A stretch of 64,000 bases of DNA from Tiliqua scincoides (Eukaryota > Chordata > Lepidosauria > Squamata > Scincidae). Below are positions 56,701-64,000 of this stretch, one piece after another. The stretch lies in NCBI RefSeq assembly GCF_035046505.1, contig NC_089821.1:189868377-189932376 (forward strand). The letters are read 5' to 3'. The position numbers and the translations under genes are program-made. The stretch's first letter is position 1. Each line of letters opens with the position of its first letter. Under the pieces are notes generated by a model. The model worked only from the letters and a program-made list of their open reading frames with translations, ran no database searches and had not been told where the DNA came from.

Positions 56701-58403
56701 AAGTAGCAGCAGATATCAACCTTGTGTTTGAGACAACACCAAATTCCTAAAGCAAGGAAGAAACAGTTGTAGAAATCATATAGAAAGGTGCACTATACTA
56801 GAGGCAACCAAGACAAAGAGACAAACTGCTCATGATTAGGATGGGGAGAAGCTCATAGGGCAAGGTATGGAGGAGAGGGTACTCTCAATGTCAGTGCAGT
56901 GGCTCAGGCCACTGCAAAGCCCGGCCATGTACCACATCAGACCACAGTGAGCTGGAGTGGAAGGAAAAAAGTCTTTCCTCCTCCCACCACACCACAAGAC
57001 AGTGTGATTAGAGGACTGGACCACAGTGACCCATGATCTAATATCCACTCAATTCTGAAGCTCACAGAGTGACCCTGGCCCAGTCACTATCCCTCCTTTC
57101 TCTTATGGCTAGCAGGCTGTGGGGAGTGGCAAACATGGTGAGTTTGTCACTGTCTCCCTTCAGCCTACTGCTGACACAGCTGCTCTGATCTGCTTTCTGC
57201 TCATTAAGTGAATCGGAAGCAGATCAGAAGGTGGTGTTCCAGTCTCCAACCTTCTCATACTGCTCCTTCCTTGCACAGTCCCTTTAAGGAAAACAGGAAA
57301 TGTGGGTCATGCTGGAAGTGCTTCCTGATTTGTTTAAAGGGACTGCATGAGGAAGCAGCAATGTGAGGTGGAAGAGGGCTGGATCACTGCCTTTCACACA
57401 GATTTTTTTTTGGGGGGGGGGGTTGGAGCAGTCAAGGGTAGTTTCAGGGGTGGCAGAGACTTTCGGTCAGGCAATGGATGACCCTGGGCCAACCTTGCCC
57501 TATCTGACCTTTCTAACAGAGACAATATGGGGGAGGGTTATGTAAGCAACACTTACATATGGAATTAAAAAATGGAAGCTACACATTGTTGTTGCAAGAG
57601 CAGATTTTAGAACCCTGCTGAAGAAGGTTGCTGGTTTCTCCTCCTCCAGCAGGATCCCTGTCAGTCACAATGCTGCTGCCAGGAAGACCATTATGATGCC
57701 AGGCTGCTCTCACTAAAAGACAAGCCAGGAAATCAGCAGGGCAAACCCAGGAAACCAACTGTAACTAAGGAAGAGGAACCAACCATTGTTTTTTAAACAC
57801 AACTAGAAAAATGCTCATCATTTTAAAGAGAACATCCAACACCCATTGAGACTGAGAAGACAAATCAGAACTCCAGACAACATTATGACAGTGAGATTTA
57901 AAAAAACTACTAATTACCACCATTGTGTCTCATGTCTCTTGCAGACCATGAAAAAACAAAATGACTTAATACACTTTGTTTTGTTATTTTTTAAATGGTT
58001 AAGATGGTTTCGTCTCTCCACCATCTCAAACATGTACATAGGAACACAATATTTCTACTTACCTCTACCTTGGATGCCAGAAACACACATGTGGGAGCCA
58101 TTAATACAGGATCTATACTTTTTAGGGAGTACCTGAAAAGTCATGATAAATAATATTACACAGATAGAAAGAGTTACACATCAAGAGCGCCACCAAAAAA
58201 TTTATCATACCAACATGAGAAGGTGTACAACACAGAAAGATAACATCTGTTGACCTGTAGGTTCTGTCAACACTTGAAGAGGGGAAAAAAGGCATACTGA
58301 AAGAGCACATGAGCCTACCTGGCATAGAATCTCTTGAAGTAGACAGTAGCAGTGGCAATAACTTGTTGTCTTAATTTCAGATGTTCACCTAGAGCCTGGA
58401 TAA
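44656..58403 (-). CDS. CCNC: CCNC, cyclin C (coding exons for residues 47-283)
   Basis: Cyclin C is the partner of CDK8/CDK19 in the Mediator kinase module and acts in the nucleus on RNA polymerase II transcription. Ten minus-strand exons (58403-58319, 58132-58063, 56746-56695, 54295-54240, 52204-52169, 50411-50320, 48342-48275, 47891-47812, 45780-45662, 44710-44656) join in phase to 713 bases, 236 residues plus stop. With the 47 residues expected upstream this gives 283, the usual cyclin C length. They include most of both cyclin folds (from [14 protein letters not shown] through SVDMEK) and the tail [17 protein letters not shown] ending SYSQS. Differences from the human protein as I recall it are few. 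All sites are GT-AG. The first exons (MAGNFWQSSHY onward) were not found. Confidence 0.96.
44898..45078. mobile_element. Family B MITE (CCNC last intron)
   Basis: GGGCCCAGTCCTATCCACCT at the left, TTGCTGGAAAGTTGGATCAG then ACGGGCCT at the right. Core CAAATGTTCCCTTGCCCCGA then GGAGGCCTCTG as in the other copies. It lies close to the CCNC last coding exon. Confidence 0.7.
45662..45780 (-). CDS. CCNC: CCNC exon ([19 protein letters not shown]...)
   Basis: 119 bases encode [20 protein letters not shown] then [19 protein letters not shown]. It holds the last helix of the second fold and the proline-rich start of the tail. Acceptor TTCAG, donor GTAAGT. Confidence 0.96.
46084..46532. mobile_element. 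Palindromic hAT element (CCNC intron)
   Basis: CAGTGGTTCCCAAACTAGGT at the left and AAAGTTTGGAAACTGCTG at the right. The centre is a perfect hairpin, GTGACCCACTTCCGGTTT / AAACCGGAAGTGGGTCAC at 46314-46358. The whole is an imperfect inverted repeat without a transposase. Same type as at 54729. Confidence 0.7.
46630..46930. repeat. Locally duplicated and inverted GAAAGAAGC/CACTCCAAG-rich segment
   Basis: Motifs GCACGTTGCTCTGAACAG, GCACGCAACTGATT, CAACCACTTGGAGTGGTTGC and AACCACTCCAAGTGG recur in both orientations, with CTTTCACT / AGTGAAAGAAG pairs. It looks like a degenerate palindromic transposon. Family not recognised. Confidence 0.35.
47150..47645 (-). mobile_element. L2 LINE 3' end (CCNC intron)
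   Basis: The minus strand encodes [20 protein letters not shown] then [18 protein letters not shown], the L2 ORF2 C-terminus, followed by a 3'UTR with CTGTAAGCCGCCTTGAGTGC and a tail near AAATAAATCTTTTAAATAAA. It has the same strand as CCNC and lies 167 bases 3' of a CCNC exon. Confidence 0.7.
47812..47891 (-). CDS. CCNC: CCNC exon ([18 protein letters not shown]...)
   Basis: 80 bases encode (A)[18 protein letters not shown] then ELSVDMEK. Acceptor TTTGTAG, donor GTAGAT. The Thr in HVTC replaces an Ala in the human protein as I recall it. Confidence 0.95.
48275..48342 (-). CDS. CCNC: CCNC exon ([19 protein letters not shown]...)
   Basis: 68 bases encode (W)[19 protein letters not shown] then IAL. 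Acceptor GTGCAG, donor GTAGGT. Confidence 0.95.
48343..50093. other. CCNC intron, nearly plain
   Basis: One hAT-like end, CTGTGGTTCCCAAGCTTTC, is at about 49117. No exon was found. Open frames of up to 117 codons (49335-49688) have no known domain. Confidence 0.45.
50094..50267. mobile_element. Family B MITE, 53 bp from a CCNC exon
   Basis: GGGCCCAATTCCATCCAACC at the left and CACTGCTGGACAGCTGGATG then AGGTTGGGTCC at the right, with the AACAAATGTTCCCTTACC core. It lies in the intron just 3' of the exon ending at 50320. Confidence 0.65.
50320..50411 (-). CDS. CCNC: CCNC exon ([17 protein letters not shown]...)
   Basis: 92 bases encode [19 protein letters not shown] then [11 protein letters not shown](W), the start of the second cyclin fold. 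Acceptor TTGTAG, donor GTAACA. Confidence 0.95.
50879..51020 (-). mobile_element. L2-type 3' tail
   Basis: TAATAATAATAACTTTATTT then ACCCCGCCTTTCTCCCCAAA and GGACTCAAGGCGGCTTACAA: antisense of the GTAAGCCGCCTTGAGTCCC tail of reptile L2-like repeats. Confidence 0.6.
51021..52168. other. CCNC intron, no recognised feature
   Basis: Plain AT-rich intron. Short mirrored open frames only. Confidence 0.4.
52169..52204 (-). CDS. CCNC: CCNC micro-exon ([12 protein letters not shown])
   Basis: Only 36 bases, 12 codons, phase 0 on both sides, flanked by CTGTAG and GTAAGT. The sequence equals the end of the first cyclin fold. Confidence 0.94.
52268..52345. repeat. Family A palindromic repeat, diverged
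   Basis: GAGGTAAGTTCTACTGTAAC then CTGCTTCTAAATAAGCTTG, in intron. Confidence 0.3.
52915..53040 (+). repeat. Interspersed repeat, sense relative of 40243-40480
   Basis: GACTGTGAGCTCTTTCGGGA then CTATGTAAACAGCTCTGTGA and GGTTGAAAAGCAATTTATAG, ending AAATATTTTAAATAATA. Confidence 0.5.
53646..54058. mobile_element. CpG-rich MITE in a CCNC intron
   Basis: Ends AGCCCAGTCCTGACCTG and (minus) AGACCCCAATCCTGAGCTC are inverse relatives. The interior is strongly CpG- and C-rich, with an inner palindrome CTAGCCCACCGCTGGCCAGC then GCTGGGCTAGC at 53926-53956. It could be mistaken for a promoter, but it lies between internal CCNC exons and no exon starts here. Confidence 0.5.
54240..54295 (-). CDS. CCNC: CCNC exon ([19 protein letters not shown])
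   Basis: 56 bases. The acceptor is TGCAG just before TGAAAACTAGG; the two bases TG complete a Leu codon with the previous exon. Donor GTAAGT. Confidence 0.95.
54729..55377. mobile_element. Palindromic hAT element (outer copy)
   Basis: CAGAAGTTCCCAAAGTATGT at the left and CAAGTTTGGGAACCACTT at the right. It encloses 54765-55173, which is a second element of the same type. Outer own sequence has GCATCTTGGATCTTGCAAGA twice (about 55228 and 55270). Confidence 0.6.
54765..55173. mobile_element. Palindromic hAT element nested in its own kind, exact 8-bp duplication
   Basis: GAGATGTTCCCAAACGC at the left and TGAGAATTTGGGAACTGCC at the right. GCCTTAGG occurs at 54757-54764 and at 55174-55181. The centre is the hairpin CTACTTCCAGTTTTGTCATG / AAAACAGAAGTGAC, the same core type as at 46314. 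Confidence 0.7.
55663..55905 (+). repeat. tRNA-derived SINE (Sauria/Squam-like)
   Basis: GAGCCAGGGTGGTGTAGTGG is a Pol III A box, GGTTCAAATCCCC a B box 41 bases on, followed by GGTGACCTTGGGCTAGTCAC (core), CTCACAGGGTTGTTGTGAGG, and a tail GACCGCCCTGAGC...ATAAAAATGTGAATGAATGA then (AAAT)n. Sense strand plus, in a CCNC intron. Not a functional tRNA gene. Confidence 0.8.
56108..56285. repeat. Family A palindromic repeat, diverged pair
   Basis: GAGTGCAATCCTAAGTATGC then TTGAAGCAAGTCTCACTG at the left, and TTCAGTGGGTCTCATTCTTA then GGTAAGTGCGTTG at the right. Confidence 0.35.
56695..56746 (-). CDS. CCNC: CCNC exon ([17 protein letters not shown])
   Basis: 52 bases. One substitution is seen relative to the human sequence as I recall it (LIS for LIA). 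Acceptor TTTAG, donor GTAAGT. Confidence 0.95.
56747..58062. other. CCNC intron, plain
   Basis: No exon or recognised repeat, apart from T/G homopolymers at about 57404-57422. An imperfect inverted segment occurs around 57180-57330 (GATCTGCTTTCTGCTC / GAAGCAGATCAG). Confidence 0.4.
58063..58132 (-). CDS. CCNC: CCNC exon ([15 protein letters not shown]...)
   Basis: 70 bases encode (R)[19 protein letters not shown] then SKVE. The Lys and Glu of the SKVEE motif are the cyclin-box residues that contact the CDK partner. Donor GTAAGT. Confidence 0.96.
58319..58403 (-). CDS. CCNC: CCNC exon ([14 protein letters not shown]...)
   Basis: 85 bases encode (V)[18 protein letters not shown] then [10 protein letters not shown], helix 1-2 of the first cyclin fold. 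Acceptor TTGTAAG, donor GTAGGC. Its 5' phase needs a preceding exon ending in a single G. Confidence 0.95.
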
Positions 58404-58526
58404 CTTACAAACAAATACAAAACCAAGTTAAATTTTCAGACTGCAATCTTGCATTTTATTAACTGTCCTGGAAGTCTGACTCATGAAAGGATGGTTTTAC
58501 CAACATTTGTACAACAACATTACACC

Positions 58527-58660
58527 TTATCTGATGCATGCTTACTCAGAAGTAAGCCCCACAAAACTCAATCATACAGCACAAGCCTAGGCATGTCTAT
58601 TCAGAAGTCCCACTGTGCTCAATTAGACTTACTCCCAGAAAAGTATTATAGGGATCACAG
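58527..58660. repeat. Family A palindromic repeat, one and a half units
   Basis: GCATGCTTACTCAGAAGTAAG then CCCCACAAAACTC ... ATGTCTATTCAGAAGTCCCA then CTGTGCTCAATTAGACTTAC and TCCCAGAAAAG. Two nested copies with a spacing of about 60 bases. Confidence 0.6.
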
Positions 58661-58704
58661 CCTGCATTTCACAAACACAGGATCACCAACACATAGCCTT
58701 AGGA

Positions 58705-59679
58705 CAGGGGTGCTCAAAGTTTTTGGCAGCTGAGCCACATCATCTCTCTGACACTGTGTCACTGGGGCTGGAAAAAAAAGAATTAATTTACATTTCAAAT
58801 TTGAATAAATTTCCATAAATGAATATATTAGAGATGGAAAATGAATGAATTCAAACCAGTTTATGATCCCTTTCACACTCATAAGGGGTGGGGGGGGGGG
58901 AGATATTCCAGCCACTTTATAAGTGATTTTCAAGCCAGTTTATGATGCCATTCACACTCATAAGGGGTGGGGGGAGGGAAGGTATTCCAGCCAGTTTATA
59001 ATTTCATTCATACACACAAATGGGGGGGGGGATCTTCCAGACTTTTACACACATACACCCGCCTGCTCACCTGCCCCCTTGCCCTCCCTCTCGTTTGCTT
59101 GGGCAGTATGTGCTCCTGCCTGCCCGCCCTCCTGCCCACCCAGCTGCATGCCTACCTGCCCACCTAACCACCCTTCCTCGCTCGCTAGGGCGGCATGTGC
59201 TGCTCCTGGCTGCCTGCCTGCCTGCCTGGCTGGCCGGCCAGCCAGCCTTCCCTCGCAATCTCTAGGCAGCATGTACTGCTGGCTGGCTGGCCAACCCCTC
59301 CCCTCCCGCGTGCGGGATCTCCCTCTCTCTCTCCTGCACTCTCCCAGCTCCAGGAGCATCCTGCCCATGGGCAAGGAAGGGAGAGATGGGCCCGGCGCAC
59401 GCGTGGGTCTTTTATAGTGGGAAATAACGCGAGACCTGCAAGTCTCATGTTGCCTTCCCACTATAAAAGGCCCTGCACGCCCACTGAACTTGTCTTTCCT
59501 TCGCTGCCACTGAGCTCAGCGGCAGCGAGGGAAAGCAAGGTGCGAAGCTCATGTGGCGGGCCAGCGCAGGCTGGGGTGAGGGCTGAGTGCCCACTGGAGA
59601 TGGGGGAACCCCCTGGGGGCTGGAAGGGGACCCCTCATGGGCCACAAGTGGCCCGCGGGCCAGGGTTTGAGCAGCCCTG
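58705..59679. mobile_element. hAT element, 975 bp, GC-rich, exact 8-bp target duplication
   Basis: CAGGGGTGCTCAAAGTTTTT at the left and GGGTTTGAGCAGCCCTG at the right. CCTTAGGA occurs at 58697-58704 and 59680-59687. The left third has three tandem units of about 60 bp (CCAGTTTATGAT...CATTCACACTCATAAGGGG). The middle is C-rich with CTGCCTGCC runs. An inner hairpin CTTTTATAGTGGGAA / TTCCCACTATAAAAG is at 59409-59469. No transposase; open frames of up to 164 codons are compositional. Confidence 0.8.
59409..59469. repeat. 60-bp hairpin inside the hAT element
   Basis: CTTTTATAGTGGGAAATAAC then CGAGACCTGCAAGTCTCATG, then TTGCCTTCCCACTATAAAAG: outer arms of 15 bases plus an inner GAGAC/GTCTC arm. 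It may be a small inserted MITE. Confidence 0.55.
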
Positions 59680-59719
59680 CCTTAGGATGTAGGCAGCTGT
59701 CCCAGTTTAGCTCTCTCTT

Positions 59720-59975
59720 CCTCTAAAGAACCCTGTTAAGACTGGTCAGGAGTGTTTCCGTTTTACAGAAGGAATAACTAAGACCAGGACACTGTAAGTT
59801 TCCAGTGGTCATCTAATGCAGTGATTCTTAAACTTGCTGGTCTCCAGAGCCCTTTCTACTCCTAAACAATGGTCTCAGGGAGTCCCAGGACTCCATTAAG
59901 ATATACTAATCTAATAGATTCACAGCTCAACTCAGGTCCAATTGCAGCACACTATCCACTGGACCAAACTAGTTC
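59720..59975 (+). repeat. Possible MIR-type SINE split by a hAT-like end
   Basis: TTTTACAGAAGGAATAACTA then AGACCAGGACACTGTAAG resembles the MIR core, and AGCTCAACTCAGGTCCAATT then CACTATCCACTGGACCA the MIR 3' part. Between them CAGTGATTCTTAAACTTGCT (59819) resembles a hAT end. Weak. Confidence 0.3.
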
Positions 59976-60053
59976 AAATTTAATCAAACGGCACTTAATT
60001 TCATCAAGCTACCCACGCAGGCAACGTATACGTATGAGCAGTAATTCTATATA

Positions 60054-60383
60054 CAGGGTGTCTCCAAAAATGTACACATGTTTTAATGAGCTCTAATTCA
60101 TACATATTTCACTGTAGAAAACCTGCAACACTTGAACATCTAAGAGAAGCAATTGAAGAGATGTGTGGAACCATCCCAGCCCATTTGGTGGATATCTACA
60201 GATCCCTTAGTCAATGATATCAGCAACGTATAGTTGCCGATGGGAAACATTTTGAGCACTTGGTCTGTCTGTCTAACTGGGTCAAGCAACTGCTTCTGTG
60301 TACACCATATGCAGTATTTGTGAGAATTATATTATAATAAATTTTGGCACTGTAAAGTATGTGTAGATTTTCTTGAGGTGCCA
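60054..60383 (+). mobile_element. Deleted Tc1/mariner element retaining the C-terminus of its transposase
   Basis: The left end is CAGGGTGTCTCCAAAAATGT; the right end (minus) is GGCACCTCAAGAAAATCTAC then ACA. TA is on both sides (60052-60053, 60384-60385). Bases 60131-60268 encode LEHLREAIEEMCGTIPAHL, then a stop after RSLSQ, then YQQRIVADGKHFEHL, matching the C-terminal LR...I..A...I...L......L..R......GxHFEHL pattern of mariner-type transposases. The rest of the transposase, including the DDE core, is gone. Confidence 0.65.
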
Positions 60384-60499
60384 TATAGTAAGGAAGAAGA
60401 AAACACTTGGCTCTCCTATGCACAGCTTGGGGTAATTCTCAACTCACTAATCCTAGAGGACTGCTCACAATGGCACTACTCCAGTGTTTATCATCATTC

Positions 60500-63400
60500 A
60501 TCATTGGCATCCTTCAGTCTTGGGAGACTATTGAATCGCACTCTGAAAAGTGGTTCTGGAACAGCGTCTAGTGTGGCTGAAGAGGCCAATTTGGGAGTGA
60601 CAATCCCTTCCACACTGGGAGCAAATGTAGTCTGTCCCTGGTGTGTCTCCCTGGCTGTGGGCCTTCCTTCTTTGCCTCAGTCTGTTGGGCAAGTGTCTCT
60701 TCAAGCTGGGAGAGGCCATGCTGCACAGCCTGCCTCCAAGCGGAACGCTCAGAGGCCAAGGTTTCCCATCTGTTGAGGTCCATTCCTAAGGCCTTCAGAT
60801 CCCTCCTGCAGATGTTCTTGTATCGCAGCTGTGGTCTACCTGTAGGGCGCTTTCCCTACACGAGTTCTCCATAGAGGAGATCCTTTGGGATCCGGCCATT
60901 GCCCATTCTCACAACATGACCAAGCCAACGCAGGTGTCTCTGTTTCAGCAGTGCATACATGCTAGGGATTCCAGCTCATTCCAGGACTGTGTTGTTTGGA
61001 ACTTTGTCCTGCCGGGTGATACCGAGGCTGTGTCGGAGGCAGCACATGTGGAAAGTGTTCAGTTTCCTCTCCTGTTGTGAGCGAAGAGTCCATGACTCTC
61101 TGCAGTACAGAAGTGTACTCAAGATGCAAGCTCTGTAGACCTGGATCTTGGTATGTTCCGTCAGCTTCTTGTTGGACCATACTCTCTTTGTGAGTCTGGA
61201 AAACATGGAGCTGCTTTACCGATGTGTTTGTTTAGCTCGGTATCGAGAGAAAGTGTTGGAGATCGTTGAGCCAAAGTATACAAAGTCATGGACAACCTCC
61301 AGTTAATGCGAAGAGATTGTAATGCAGGGAGGTGAGTCCACATCCTGAACCATGACCTGTGTTTTCTTCAGGCTGATTGTCAGTCCAAAATCTTGGCAGG
61401 CCTTGCTAAAACGTTCCATGAGCTGCCGAAGATCTTTGGCAGCATGGGCAGTGACAGCTGCATCGTAGGCAAAGAGGAAGTCATGCAGACATTTCAGCTG
61501 GACTTTGGACTTTGCTCTCAGACTGGAGAGGTTGAAGAGCTTTCCGTCTGATCTGGTCTGGAGATAGATGCCTTCTGTTGCAGTTCCAAAGGCATGCTTC
61601 AGCAGGACAGCGAAGAAAATCCCAAACAAGGTTGGCGCAAGAACACAACCCTGCTTCACTCCACTTCGGATGTCAAAGGGGTCTGATGTGGAGCCATCAA
61701 AGACTACAGTGCCCTTCATGTCCTCGTGGAAAGGCCTGATGATGCTGAGGAGCCTGGGTGGACATCCAATCTTGGGGAGAATCTTGAAGAGGCCGTCCCT
61801 GCTGACCAGGTCGAAAGCCTTTGTGAGATCTATGAAGGCTATGAAGAGTGGCTGTCATTGTTCCCTGCATTTCTCCTGCAGTTGTCTAAGGGAGAATACC
61901 ATATCAGTGGTGGACCTGTTGGCTCAGAATCCGCACTGCGATTCTGGATAGACACTCTCTGCAAGTACCTGGAGCCTCTTTAGTGCAACTCGGGCAAGCA
62001 GCTTTCCTACAATGCTAAGGAGAGAGATGCTGCAGTAGTTATTGCAGTCACCCCCTGTTGCCTTTGTTCTTGTACAGCATGACGATGTTTGCATCCCTCA
62101 TGTCCTGTGGTACGCCACCTTCTCTCCAGTAGAGACAGAGGATTTCATGCAGCTCAGTGGCAATGATCTCTCTGCAGCATTTTAGGACCTCAGCAGGGAT
62201 GCTGTCTTTCCCAGGTGCCTTGCCAGAGGCAAGAGAGTCCAGGGCCACTTGAAGTTCTTCTTGGGTTGGTTCACTGTCAACCTCCTCCAACACAGGCAGG
62301 CACTCAATGTTGTTCAGCGTTTCTTCAGTAACTACGTTTTCTCTGGAAAACAGTTCAGAGTAGTGCTGCACCCAGCGTTCCATCTGCTGCGCCCAGTCCT
62401 GGATGACCTCGCCTGCGGCAGACTTCAGTGGGGCAATTCTCTTCTGTGTTGGACCTAGGGCCTGCTTGATACCATCATATATCCCCTTGATGTTGCCTGT
62501 GTCAGCTGCTATCTGTATCTGGGAACAGAGTTGGAGCCAGTAGTCGTTAGCACATCTCCTGGCAGTCTGCTGGACTTTGCTGCGAGCAGCTCGGAGGACC
62601 TGCAGGTTGTGCTCACTGGGATAGGCTTTGTATGCTGCTAGAGCTCTCCTCTTTTCCTCAATGACTGGTGTCAGCTCCTCGGAGTGGGCTTCAAACCAGT
62701 CTGCTGTCTTGTTGGTCTTCTTGCTGAATACAGACAAGGCGGTGTTGTAAACAGCATTCTGGTCTAGAGGGTTGAGCCTCCATTTGCCTGAAGATAACAT
62801 CCGAAGGTCGCCAGTTCAAGGCCACCGGCACCATGCGACCTTGAAGCAGCTGACAAGCTGAACCGAGTTATTCCATCTGCTCTGAGCGTGGGAGGATGGA
62901 GGCCAGGATGGAGGCCAGATCAGAAAGAAACATCTGAATTGTTGTGGCTCTTGAAAGATAGAGCCTTCTTTCAATTGTAAAAATCCCTACGGGGATTTAA
63001 ATAGCCTGCCTATGTAGACCGCCTTGAATAAAGTTCGAGGAGAAATCTGAGGATCAAGAAAGGCGGTACAGAAAAAGCTGTATTATTATTATTATTATTA
63101 TTCTTGAAATGTTCCCATCTGTTGGATGCATTTGTATTGGCCGGGCCTAGAAGAATTTCTTCAAGCACTCGTGCAAATTCCTCCACTTTTCCCTGATCCC
63201 GGGTCTTGCTGGTGTCAGTGCGAGGTCTTCCTTCCTTTTTTGTGTGATACAGTTTGCAGTTTCATTCTGCTGCACCCCAGGGAGTGGTCAGTGTCACAGG
63301 CAGCACCCTGATAACTGCATGTGATCTTAATGCTGCGAAGGCTGGGGCATCTGGTGAGAATCAGGTTGAGCTGGTGCCAGTGCTTTGATCGTGGGTGCCT

Positions 63401-64000
63401 CCGAGAGACTCTATGTTGGGGCTTCGTGTTGAAGAACGTGTTGCTGATGCAGAGACCATGATGGCAGCAAAACTCTGGCAGGCGTTGGCCATTTTCGTTC
63501 ATCTTCCCAGTGCCAAACTGACCTATGCAAGTGGGCCACGAACTGTGATCAGCACCAACTCTAGCACTGAAGTCGCCAAGGATGAACAATGACTCTTTCT
63601 CCTGGACTTTCTTGATAGTGGTGGCCAGGACATTGTAGAATTTGTCTTTAGCTTCTGCTGGAGACAACAGAGTCAGTGCATATGCACTGATGAGAGTGAC
63701 AAGTCCTGCTGATGAGTGGAGCTGCAGGGACAAAATTCTTTCACTTCCCGCAGTAGGTGGGATGGTGGATTCCAGCAGGGTATTTCTGATCGCAAAGCCA
63801 ACGCCATGTTCCCTGGTTTTGTTTGGTGGTTTTCCCTGCCAGAAAAATGAGAAATTTCTCTCCTTGACAGATCCTGAATCTGGCAGCCTCATCTCTTGAA
63901 GGGTGATGATGTCCATCTGCAGTCTGCTCAGCTCCATGTCGATGACAGCTGTTTTGCATGCATCGTCTATTTCTTGCAGGTCATCAGAGAAGCCAGGTGT
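60500..64000 (-). mobile_element. Long LINE copy (endonuclease, RT, zinc-finger tail), running off the right edge
   Basis: On the minus strand, from 64000 down: APE-type endonuclease (MELSRLQMDIITLQEMRLPD, then FILGDFSARVGADHSSW, then DTDHSL) at 63937-63215; a linker frame with ANDYWLQLCSQIQIAADTGN; RT (LDSLASGKAPGKDSIPAEVL, IVMLYKNKG, SGVKQGCVLAPTLFG); the palm motif reads FLFAYDAAV where family copies have FADD, so a catalytic Asp is lost; then TEHTKIQVYRACILSTLLYC, LRWLGHVVRM and the finger. Frames are broken in several places (for example near 60780, 61300 and 62040). A SINE is inserted at 62757-63103. It has the same strand as CCNC and would lie in its first introns. Confidence 0.85.
62757..63103 (+). 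repeat. tRNA-derived SINE inserted in the LINE
   Basis: TTCTGGTCTAGAGGGTTGAG is an A-box-like start and GAAGGTCGCCAGTTCAAGGC a B-box-like stretch. The tail TAGACCGCCTTGAATAAAGT ... GGCGGTACAGAAAAAGC ends in (ATT)n at 63084-63103. ATTCT occurs at both borders (62756-62760 region and 63102-63106). It splits the LINE frame between WEHFK and AVYNTALSVF. Confidence 0.7.

Noticed and set aside
58923-59692. Overlapping open frames of 138-165 codons
   Set aside because: Low-complexity CTGCC-rich DNA inside a hAT element, open on both strands.
58404-64000. CCNC N-terminal exons (MAGNFWQSSHY..., KLQIFFTN)
   Set aside because: Both strands were read for these peptides with splice sites and none was found. 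They should lie past the right edge.
1-64000. CRISPR arrays, operons, phage or plasmid features
   Set aside because: None is present; intron-exon structure and repeats show vertebrate nuclear DNA. The tandem arrays lack the regular repeat-spacer form.

Overview
This window is vertebrate nuclear DNA, most likely from a lizard-like reptile (squamate). The evidence is spliced genes with large introns and a repeat mix of CR1 and L2 LINEs, a tRNA-derived SINE of Sauria type, an endonuclease-type LINE with a zinc-finger tail, and very many short hAT and Tc1/mariner DNA transposons. I see no prokaryotic, phage or CRISPR feature. Species assignment is an inference from repeat content, not proven.

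Three host genes can be read exon by exon with matching splice phases. (1) USP45, minus strand: five coding exons (20552 down to 1261) encode the first 209 residues, the ZnF-UBP domain and the Cys box of the deubiquitinase. A GC-rich promoter/5'UTR island lies at about 29530-30290 with a strong donor at 29870. The rest of the gene runs off the left edge. (2) TSTD3, plus strand: four exons (36257-40114) give a complete 186-residue rhodanese with a basic, mitochondrial-type N-terminus. (3) CCNC (cyclin C), minus strand: ten coding exons (58403 down to 44656) encode residues 47-283 plus a 1.5 kb 3'UTR. The N-terminal exons were not found and should lie beyond the right edge. The order USP45(-) TSTD3(+) CCNC(-) is the same as I recall for human 6q16.2, so this is a conserved block.

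The remainder is intron or intergenic DNA rich in mobile elements, often nested. At 1.9-4.25 kb an L2 LINE is split by a hAT element, a LINE tail and a possible solo LTR. At 4.5-6.5 kb a CR1 tail is split by a hAT-like element that itself holds an internally deleted LINE derivative. At 8.8-10.8 kb a hAT element with an exact 8-bp target duplication encloses a TA-flanked mariner-type element. At 18.98-19.55 kb lies an inverted tandem array of a short palindromic repeat. At 40.6-42.7 kb a mariner MITE abuts a long CR1 copy with readable reverse transcriptase. At 58.7-59.7 kb is a GC-rich hAT element with an exact target duplication. At 60.5-64 kb is a long LINE copy (endonuclease to zinc finger) split by a tRNA-SINE.

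The genes are housekeeping genes with unrelated roles (deubiquitination, sulfur transfer, Mediator kinase module), so no joint pathway is implied. I found no convincing new biological system. The items most worth checking are the nested and self-nested transposons, a hAT MITE ending 158 bp upstream of the TSTD3 start codon, a candidate alternative last exon of USP45, and the non-autonomous LINE derivative.
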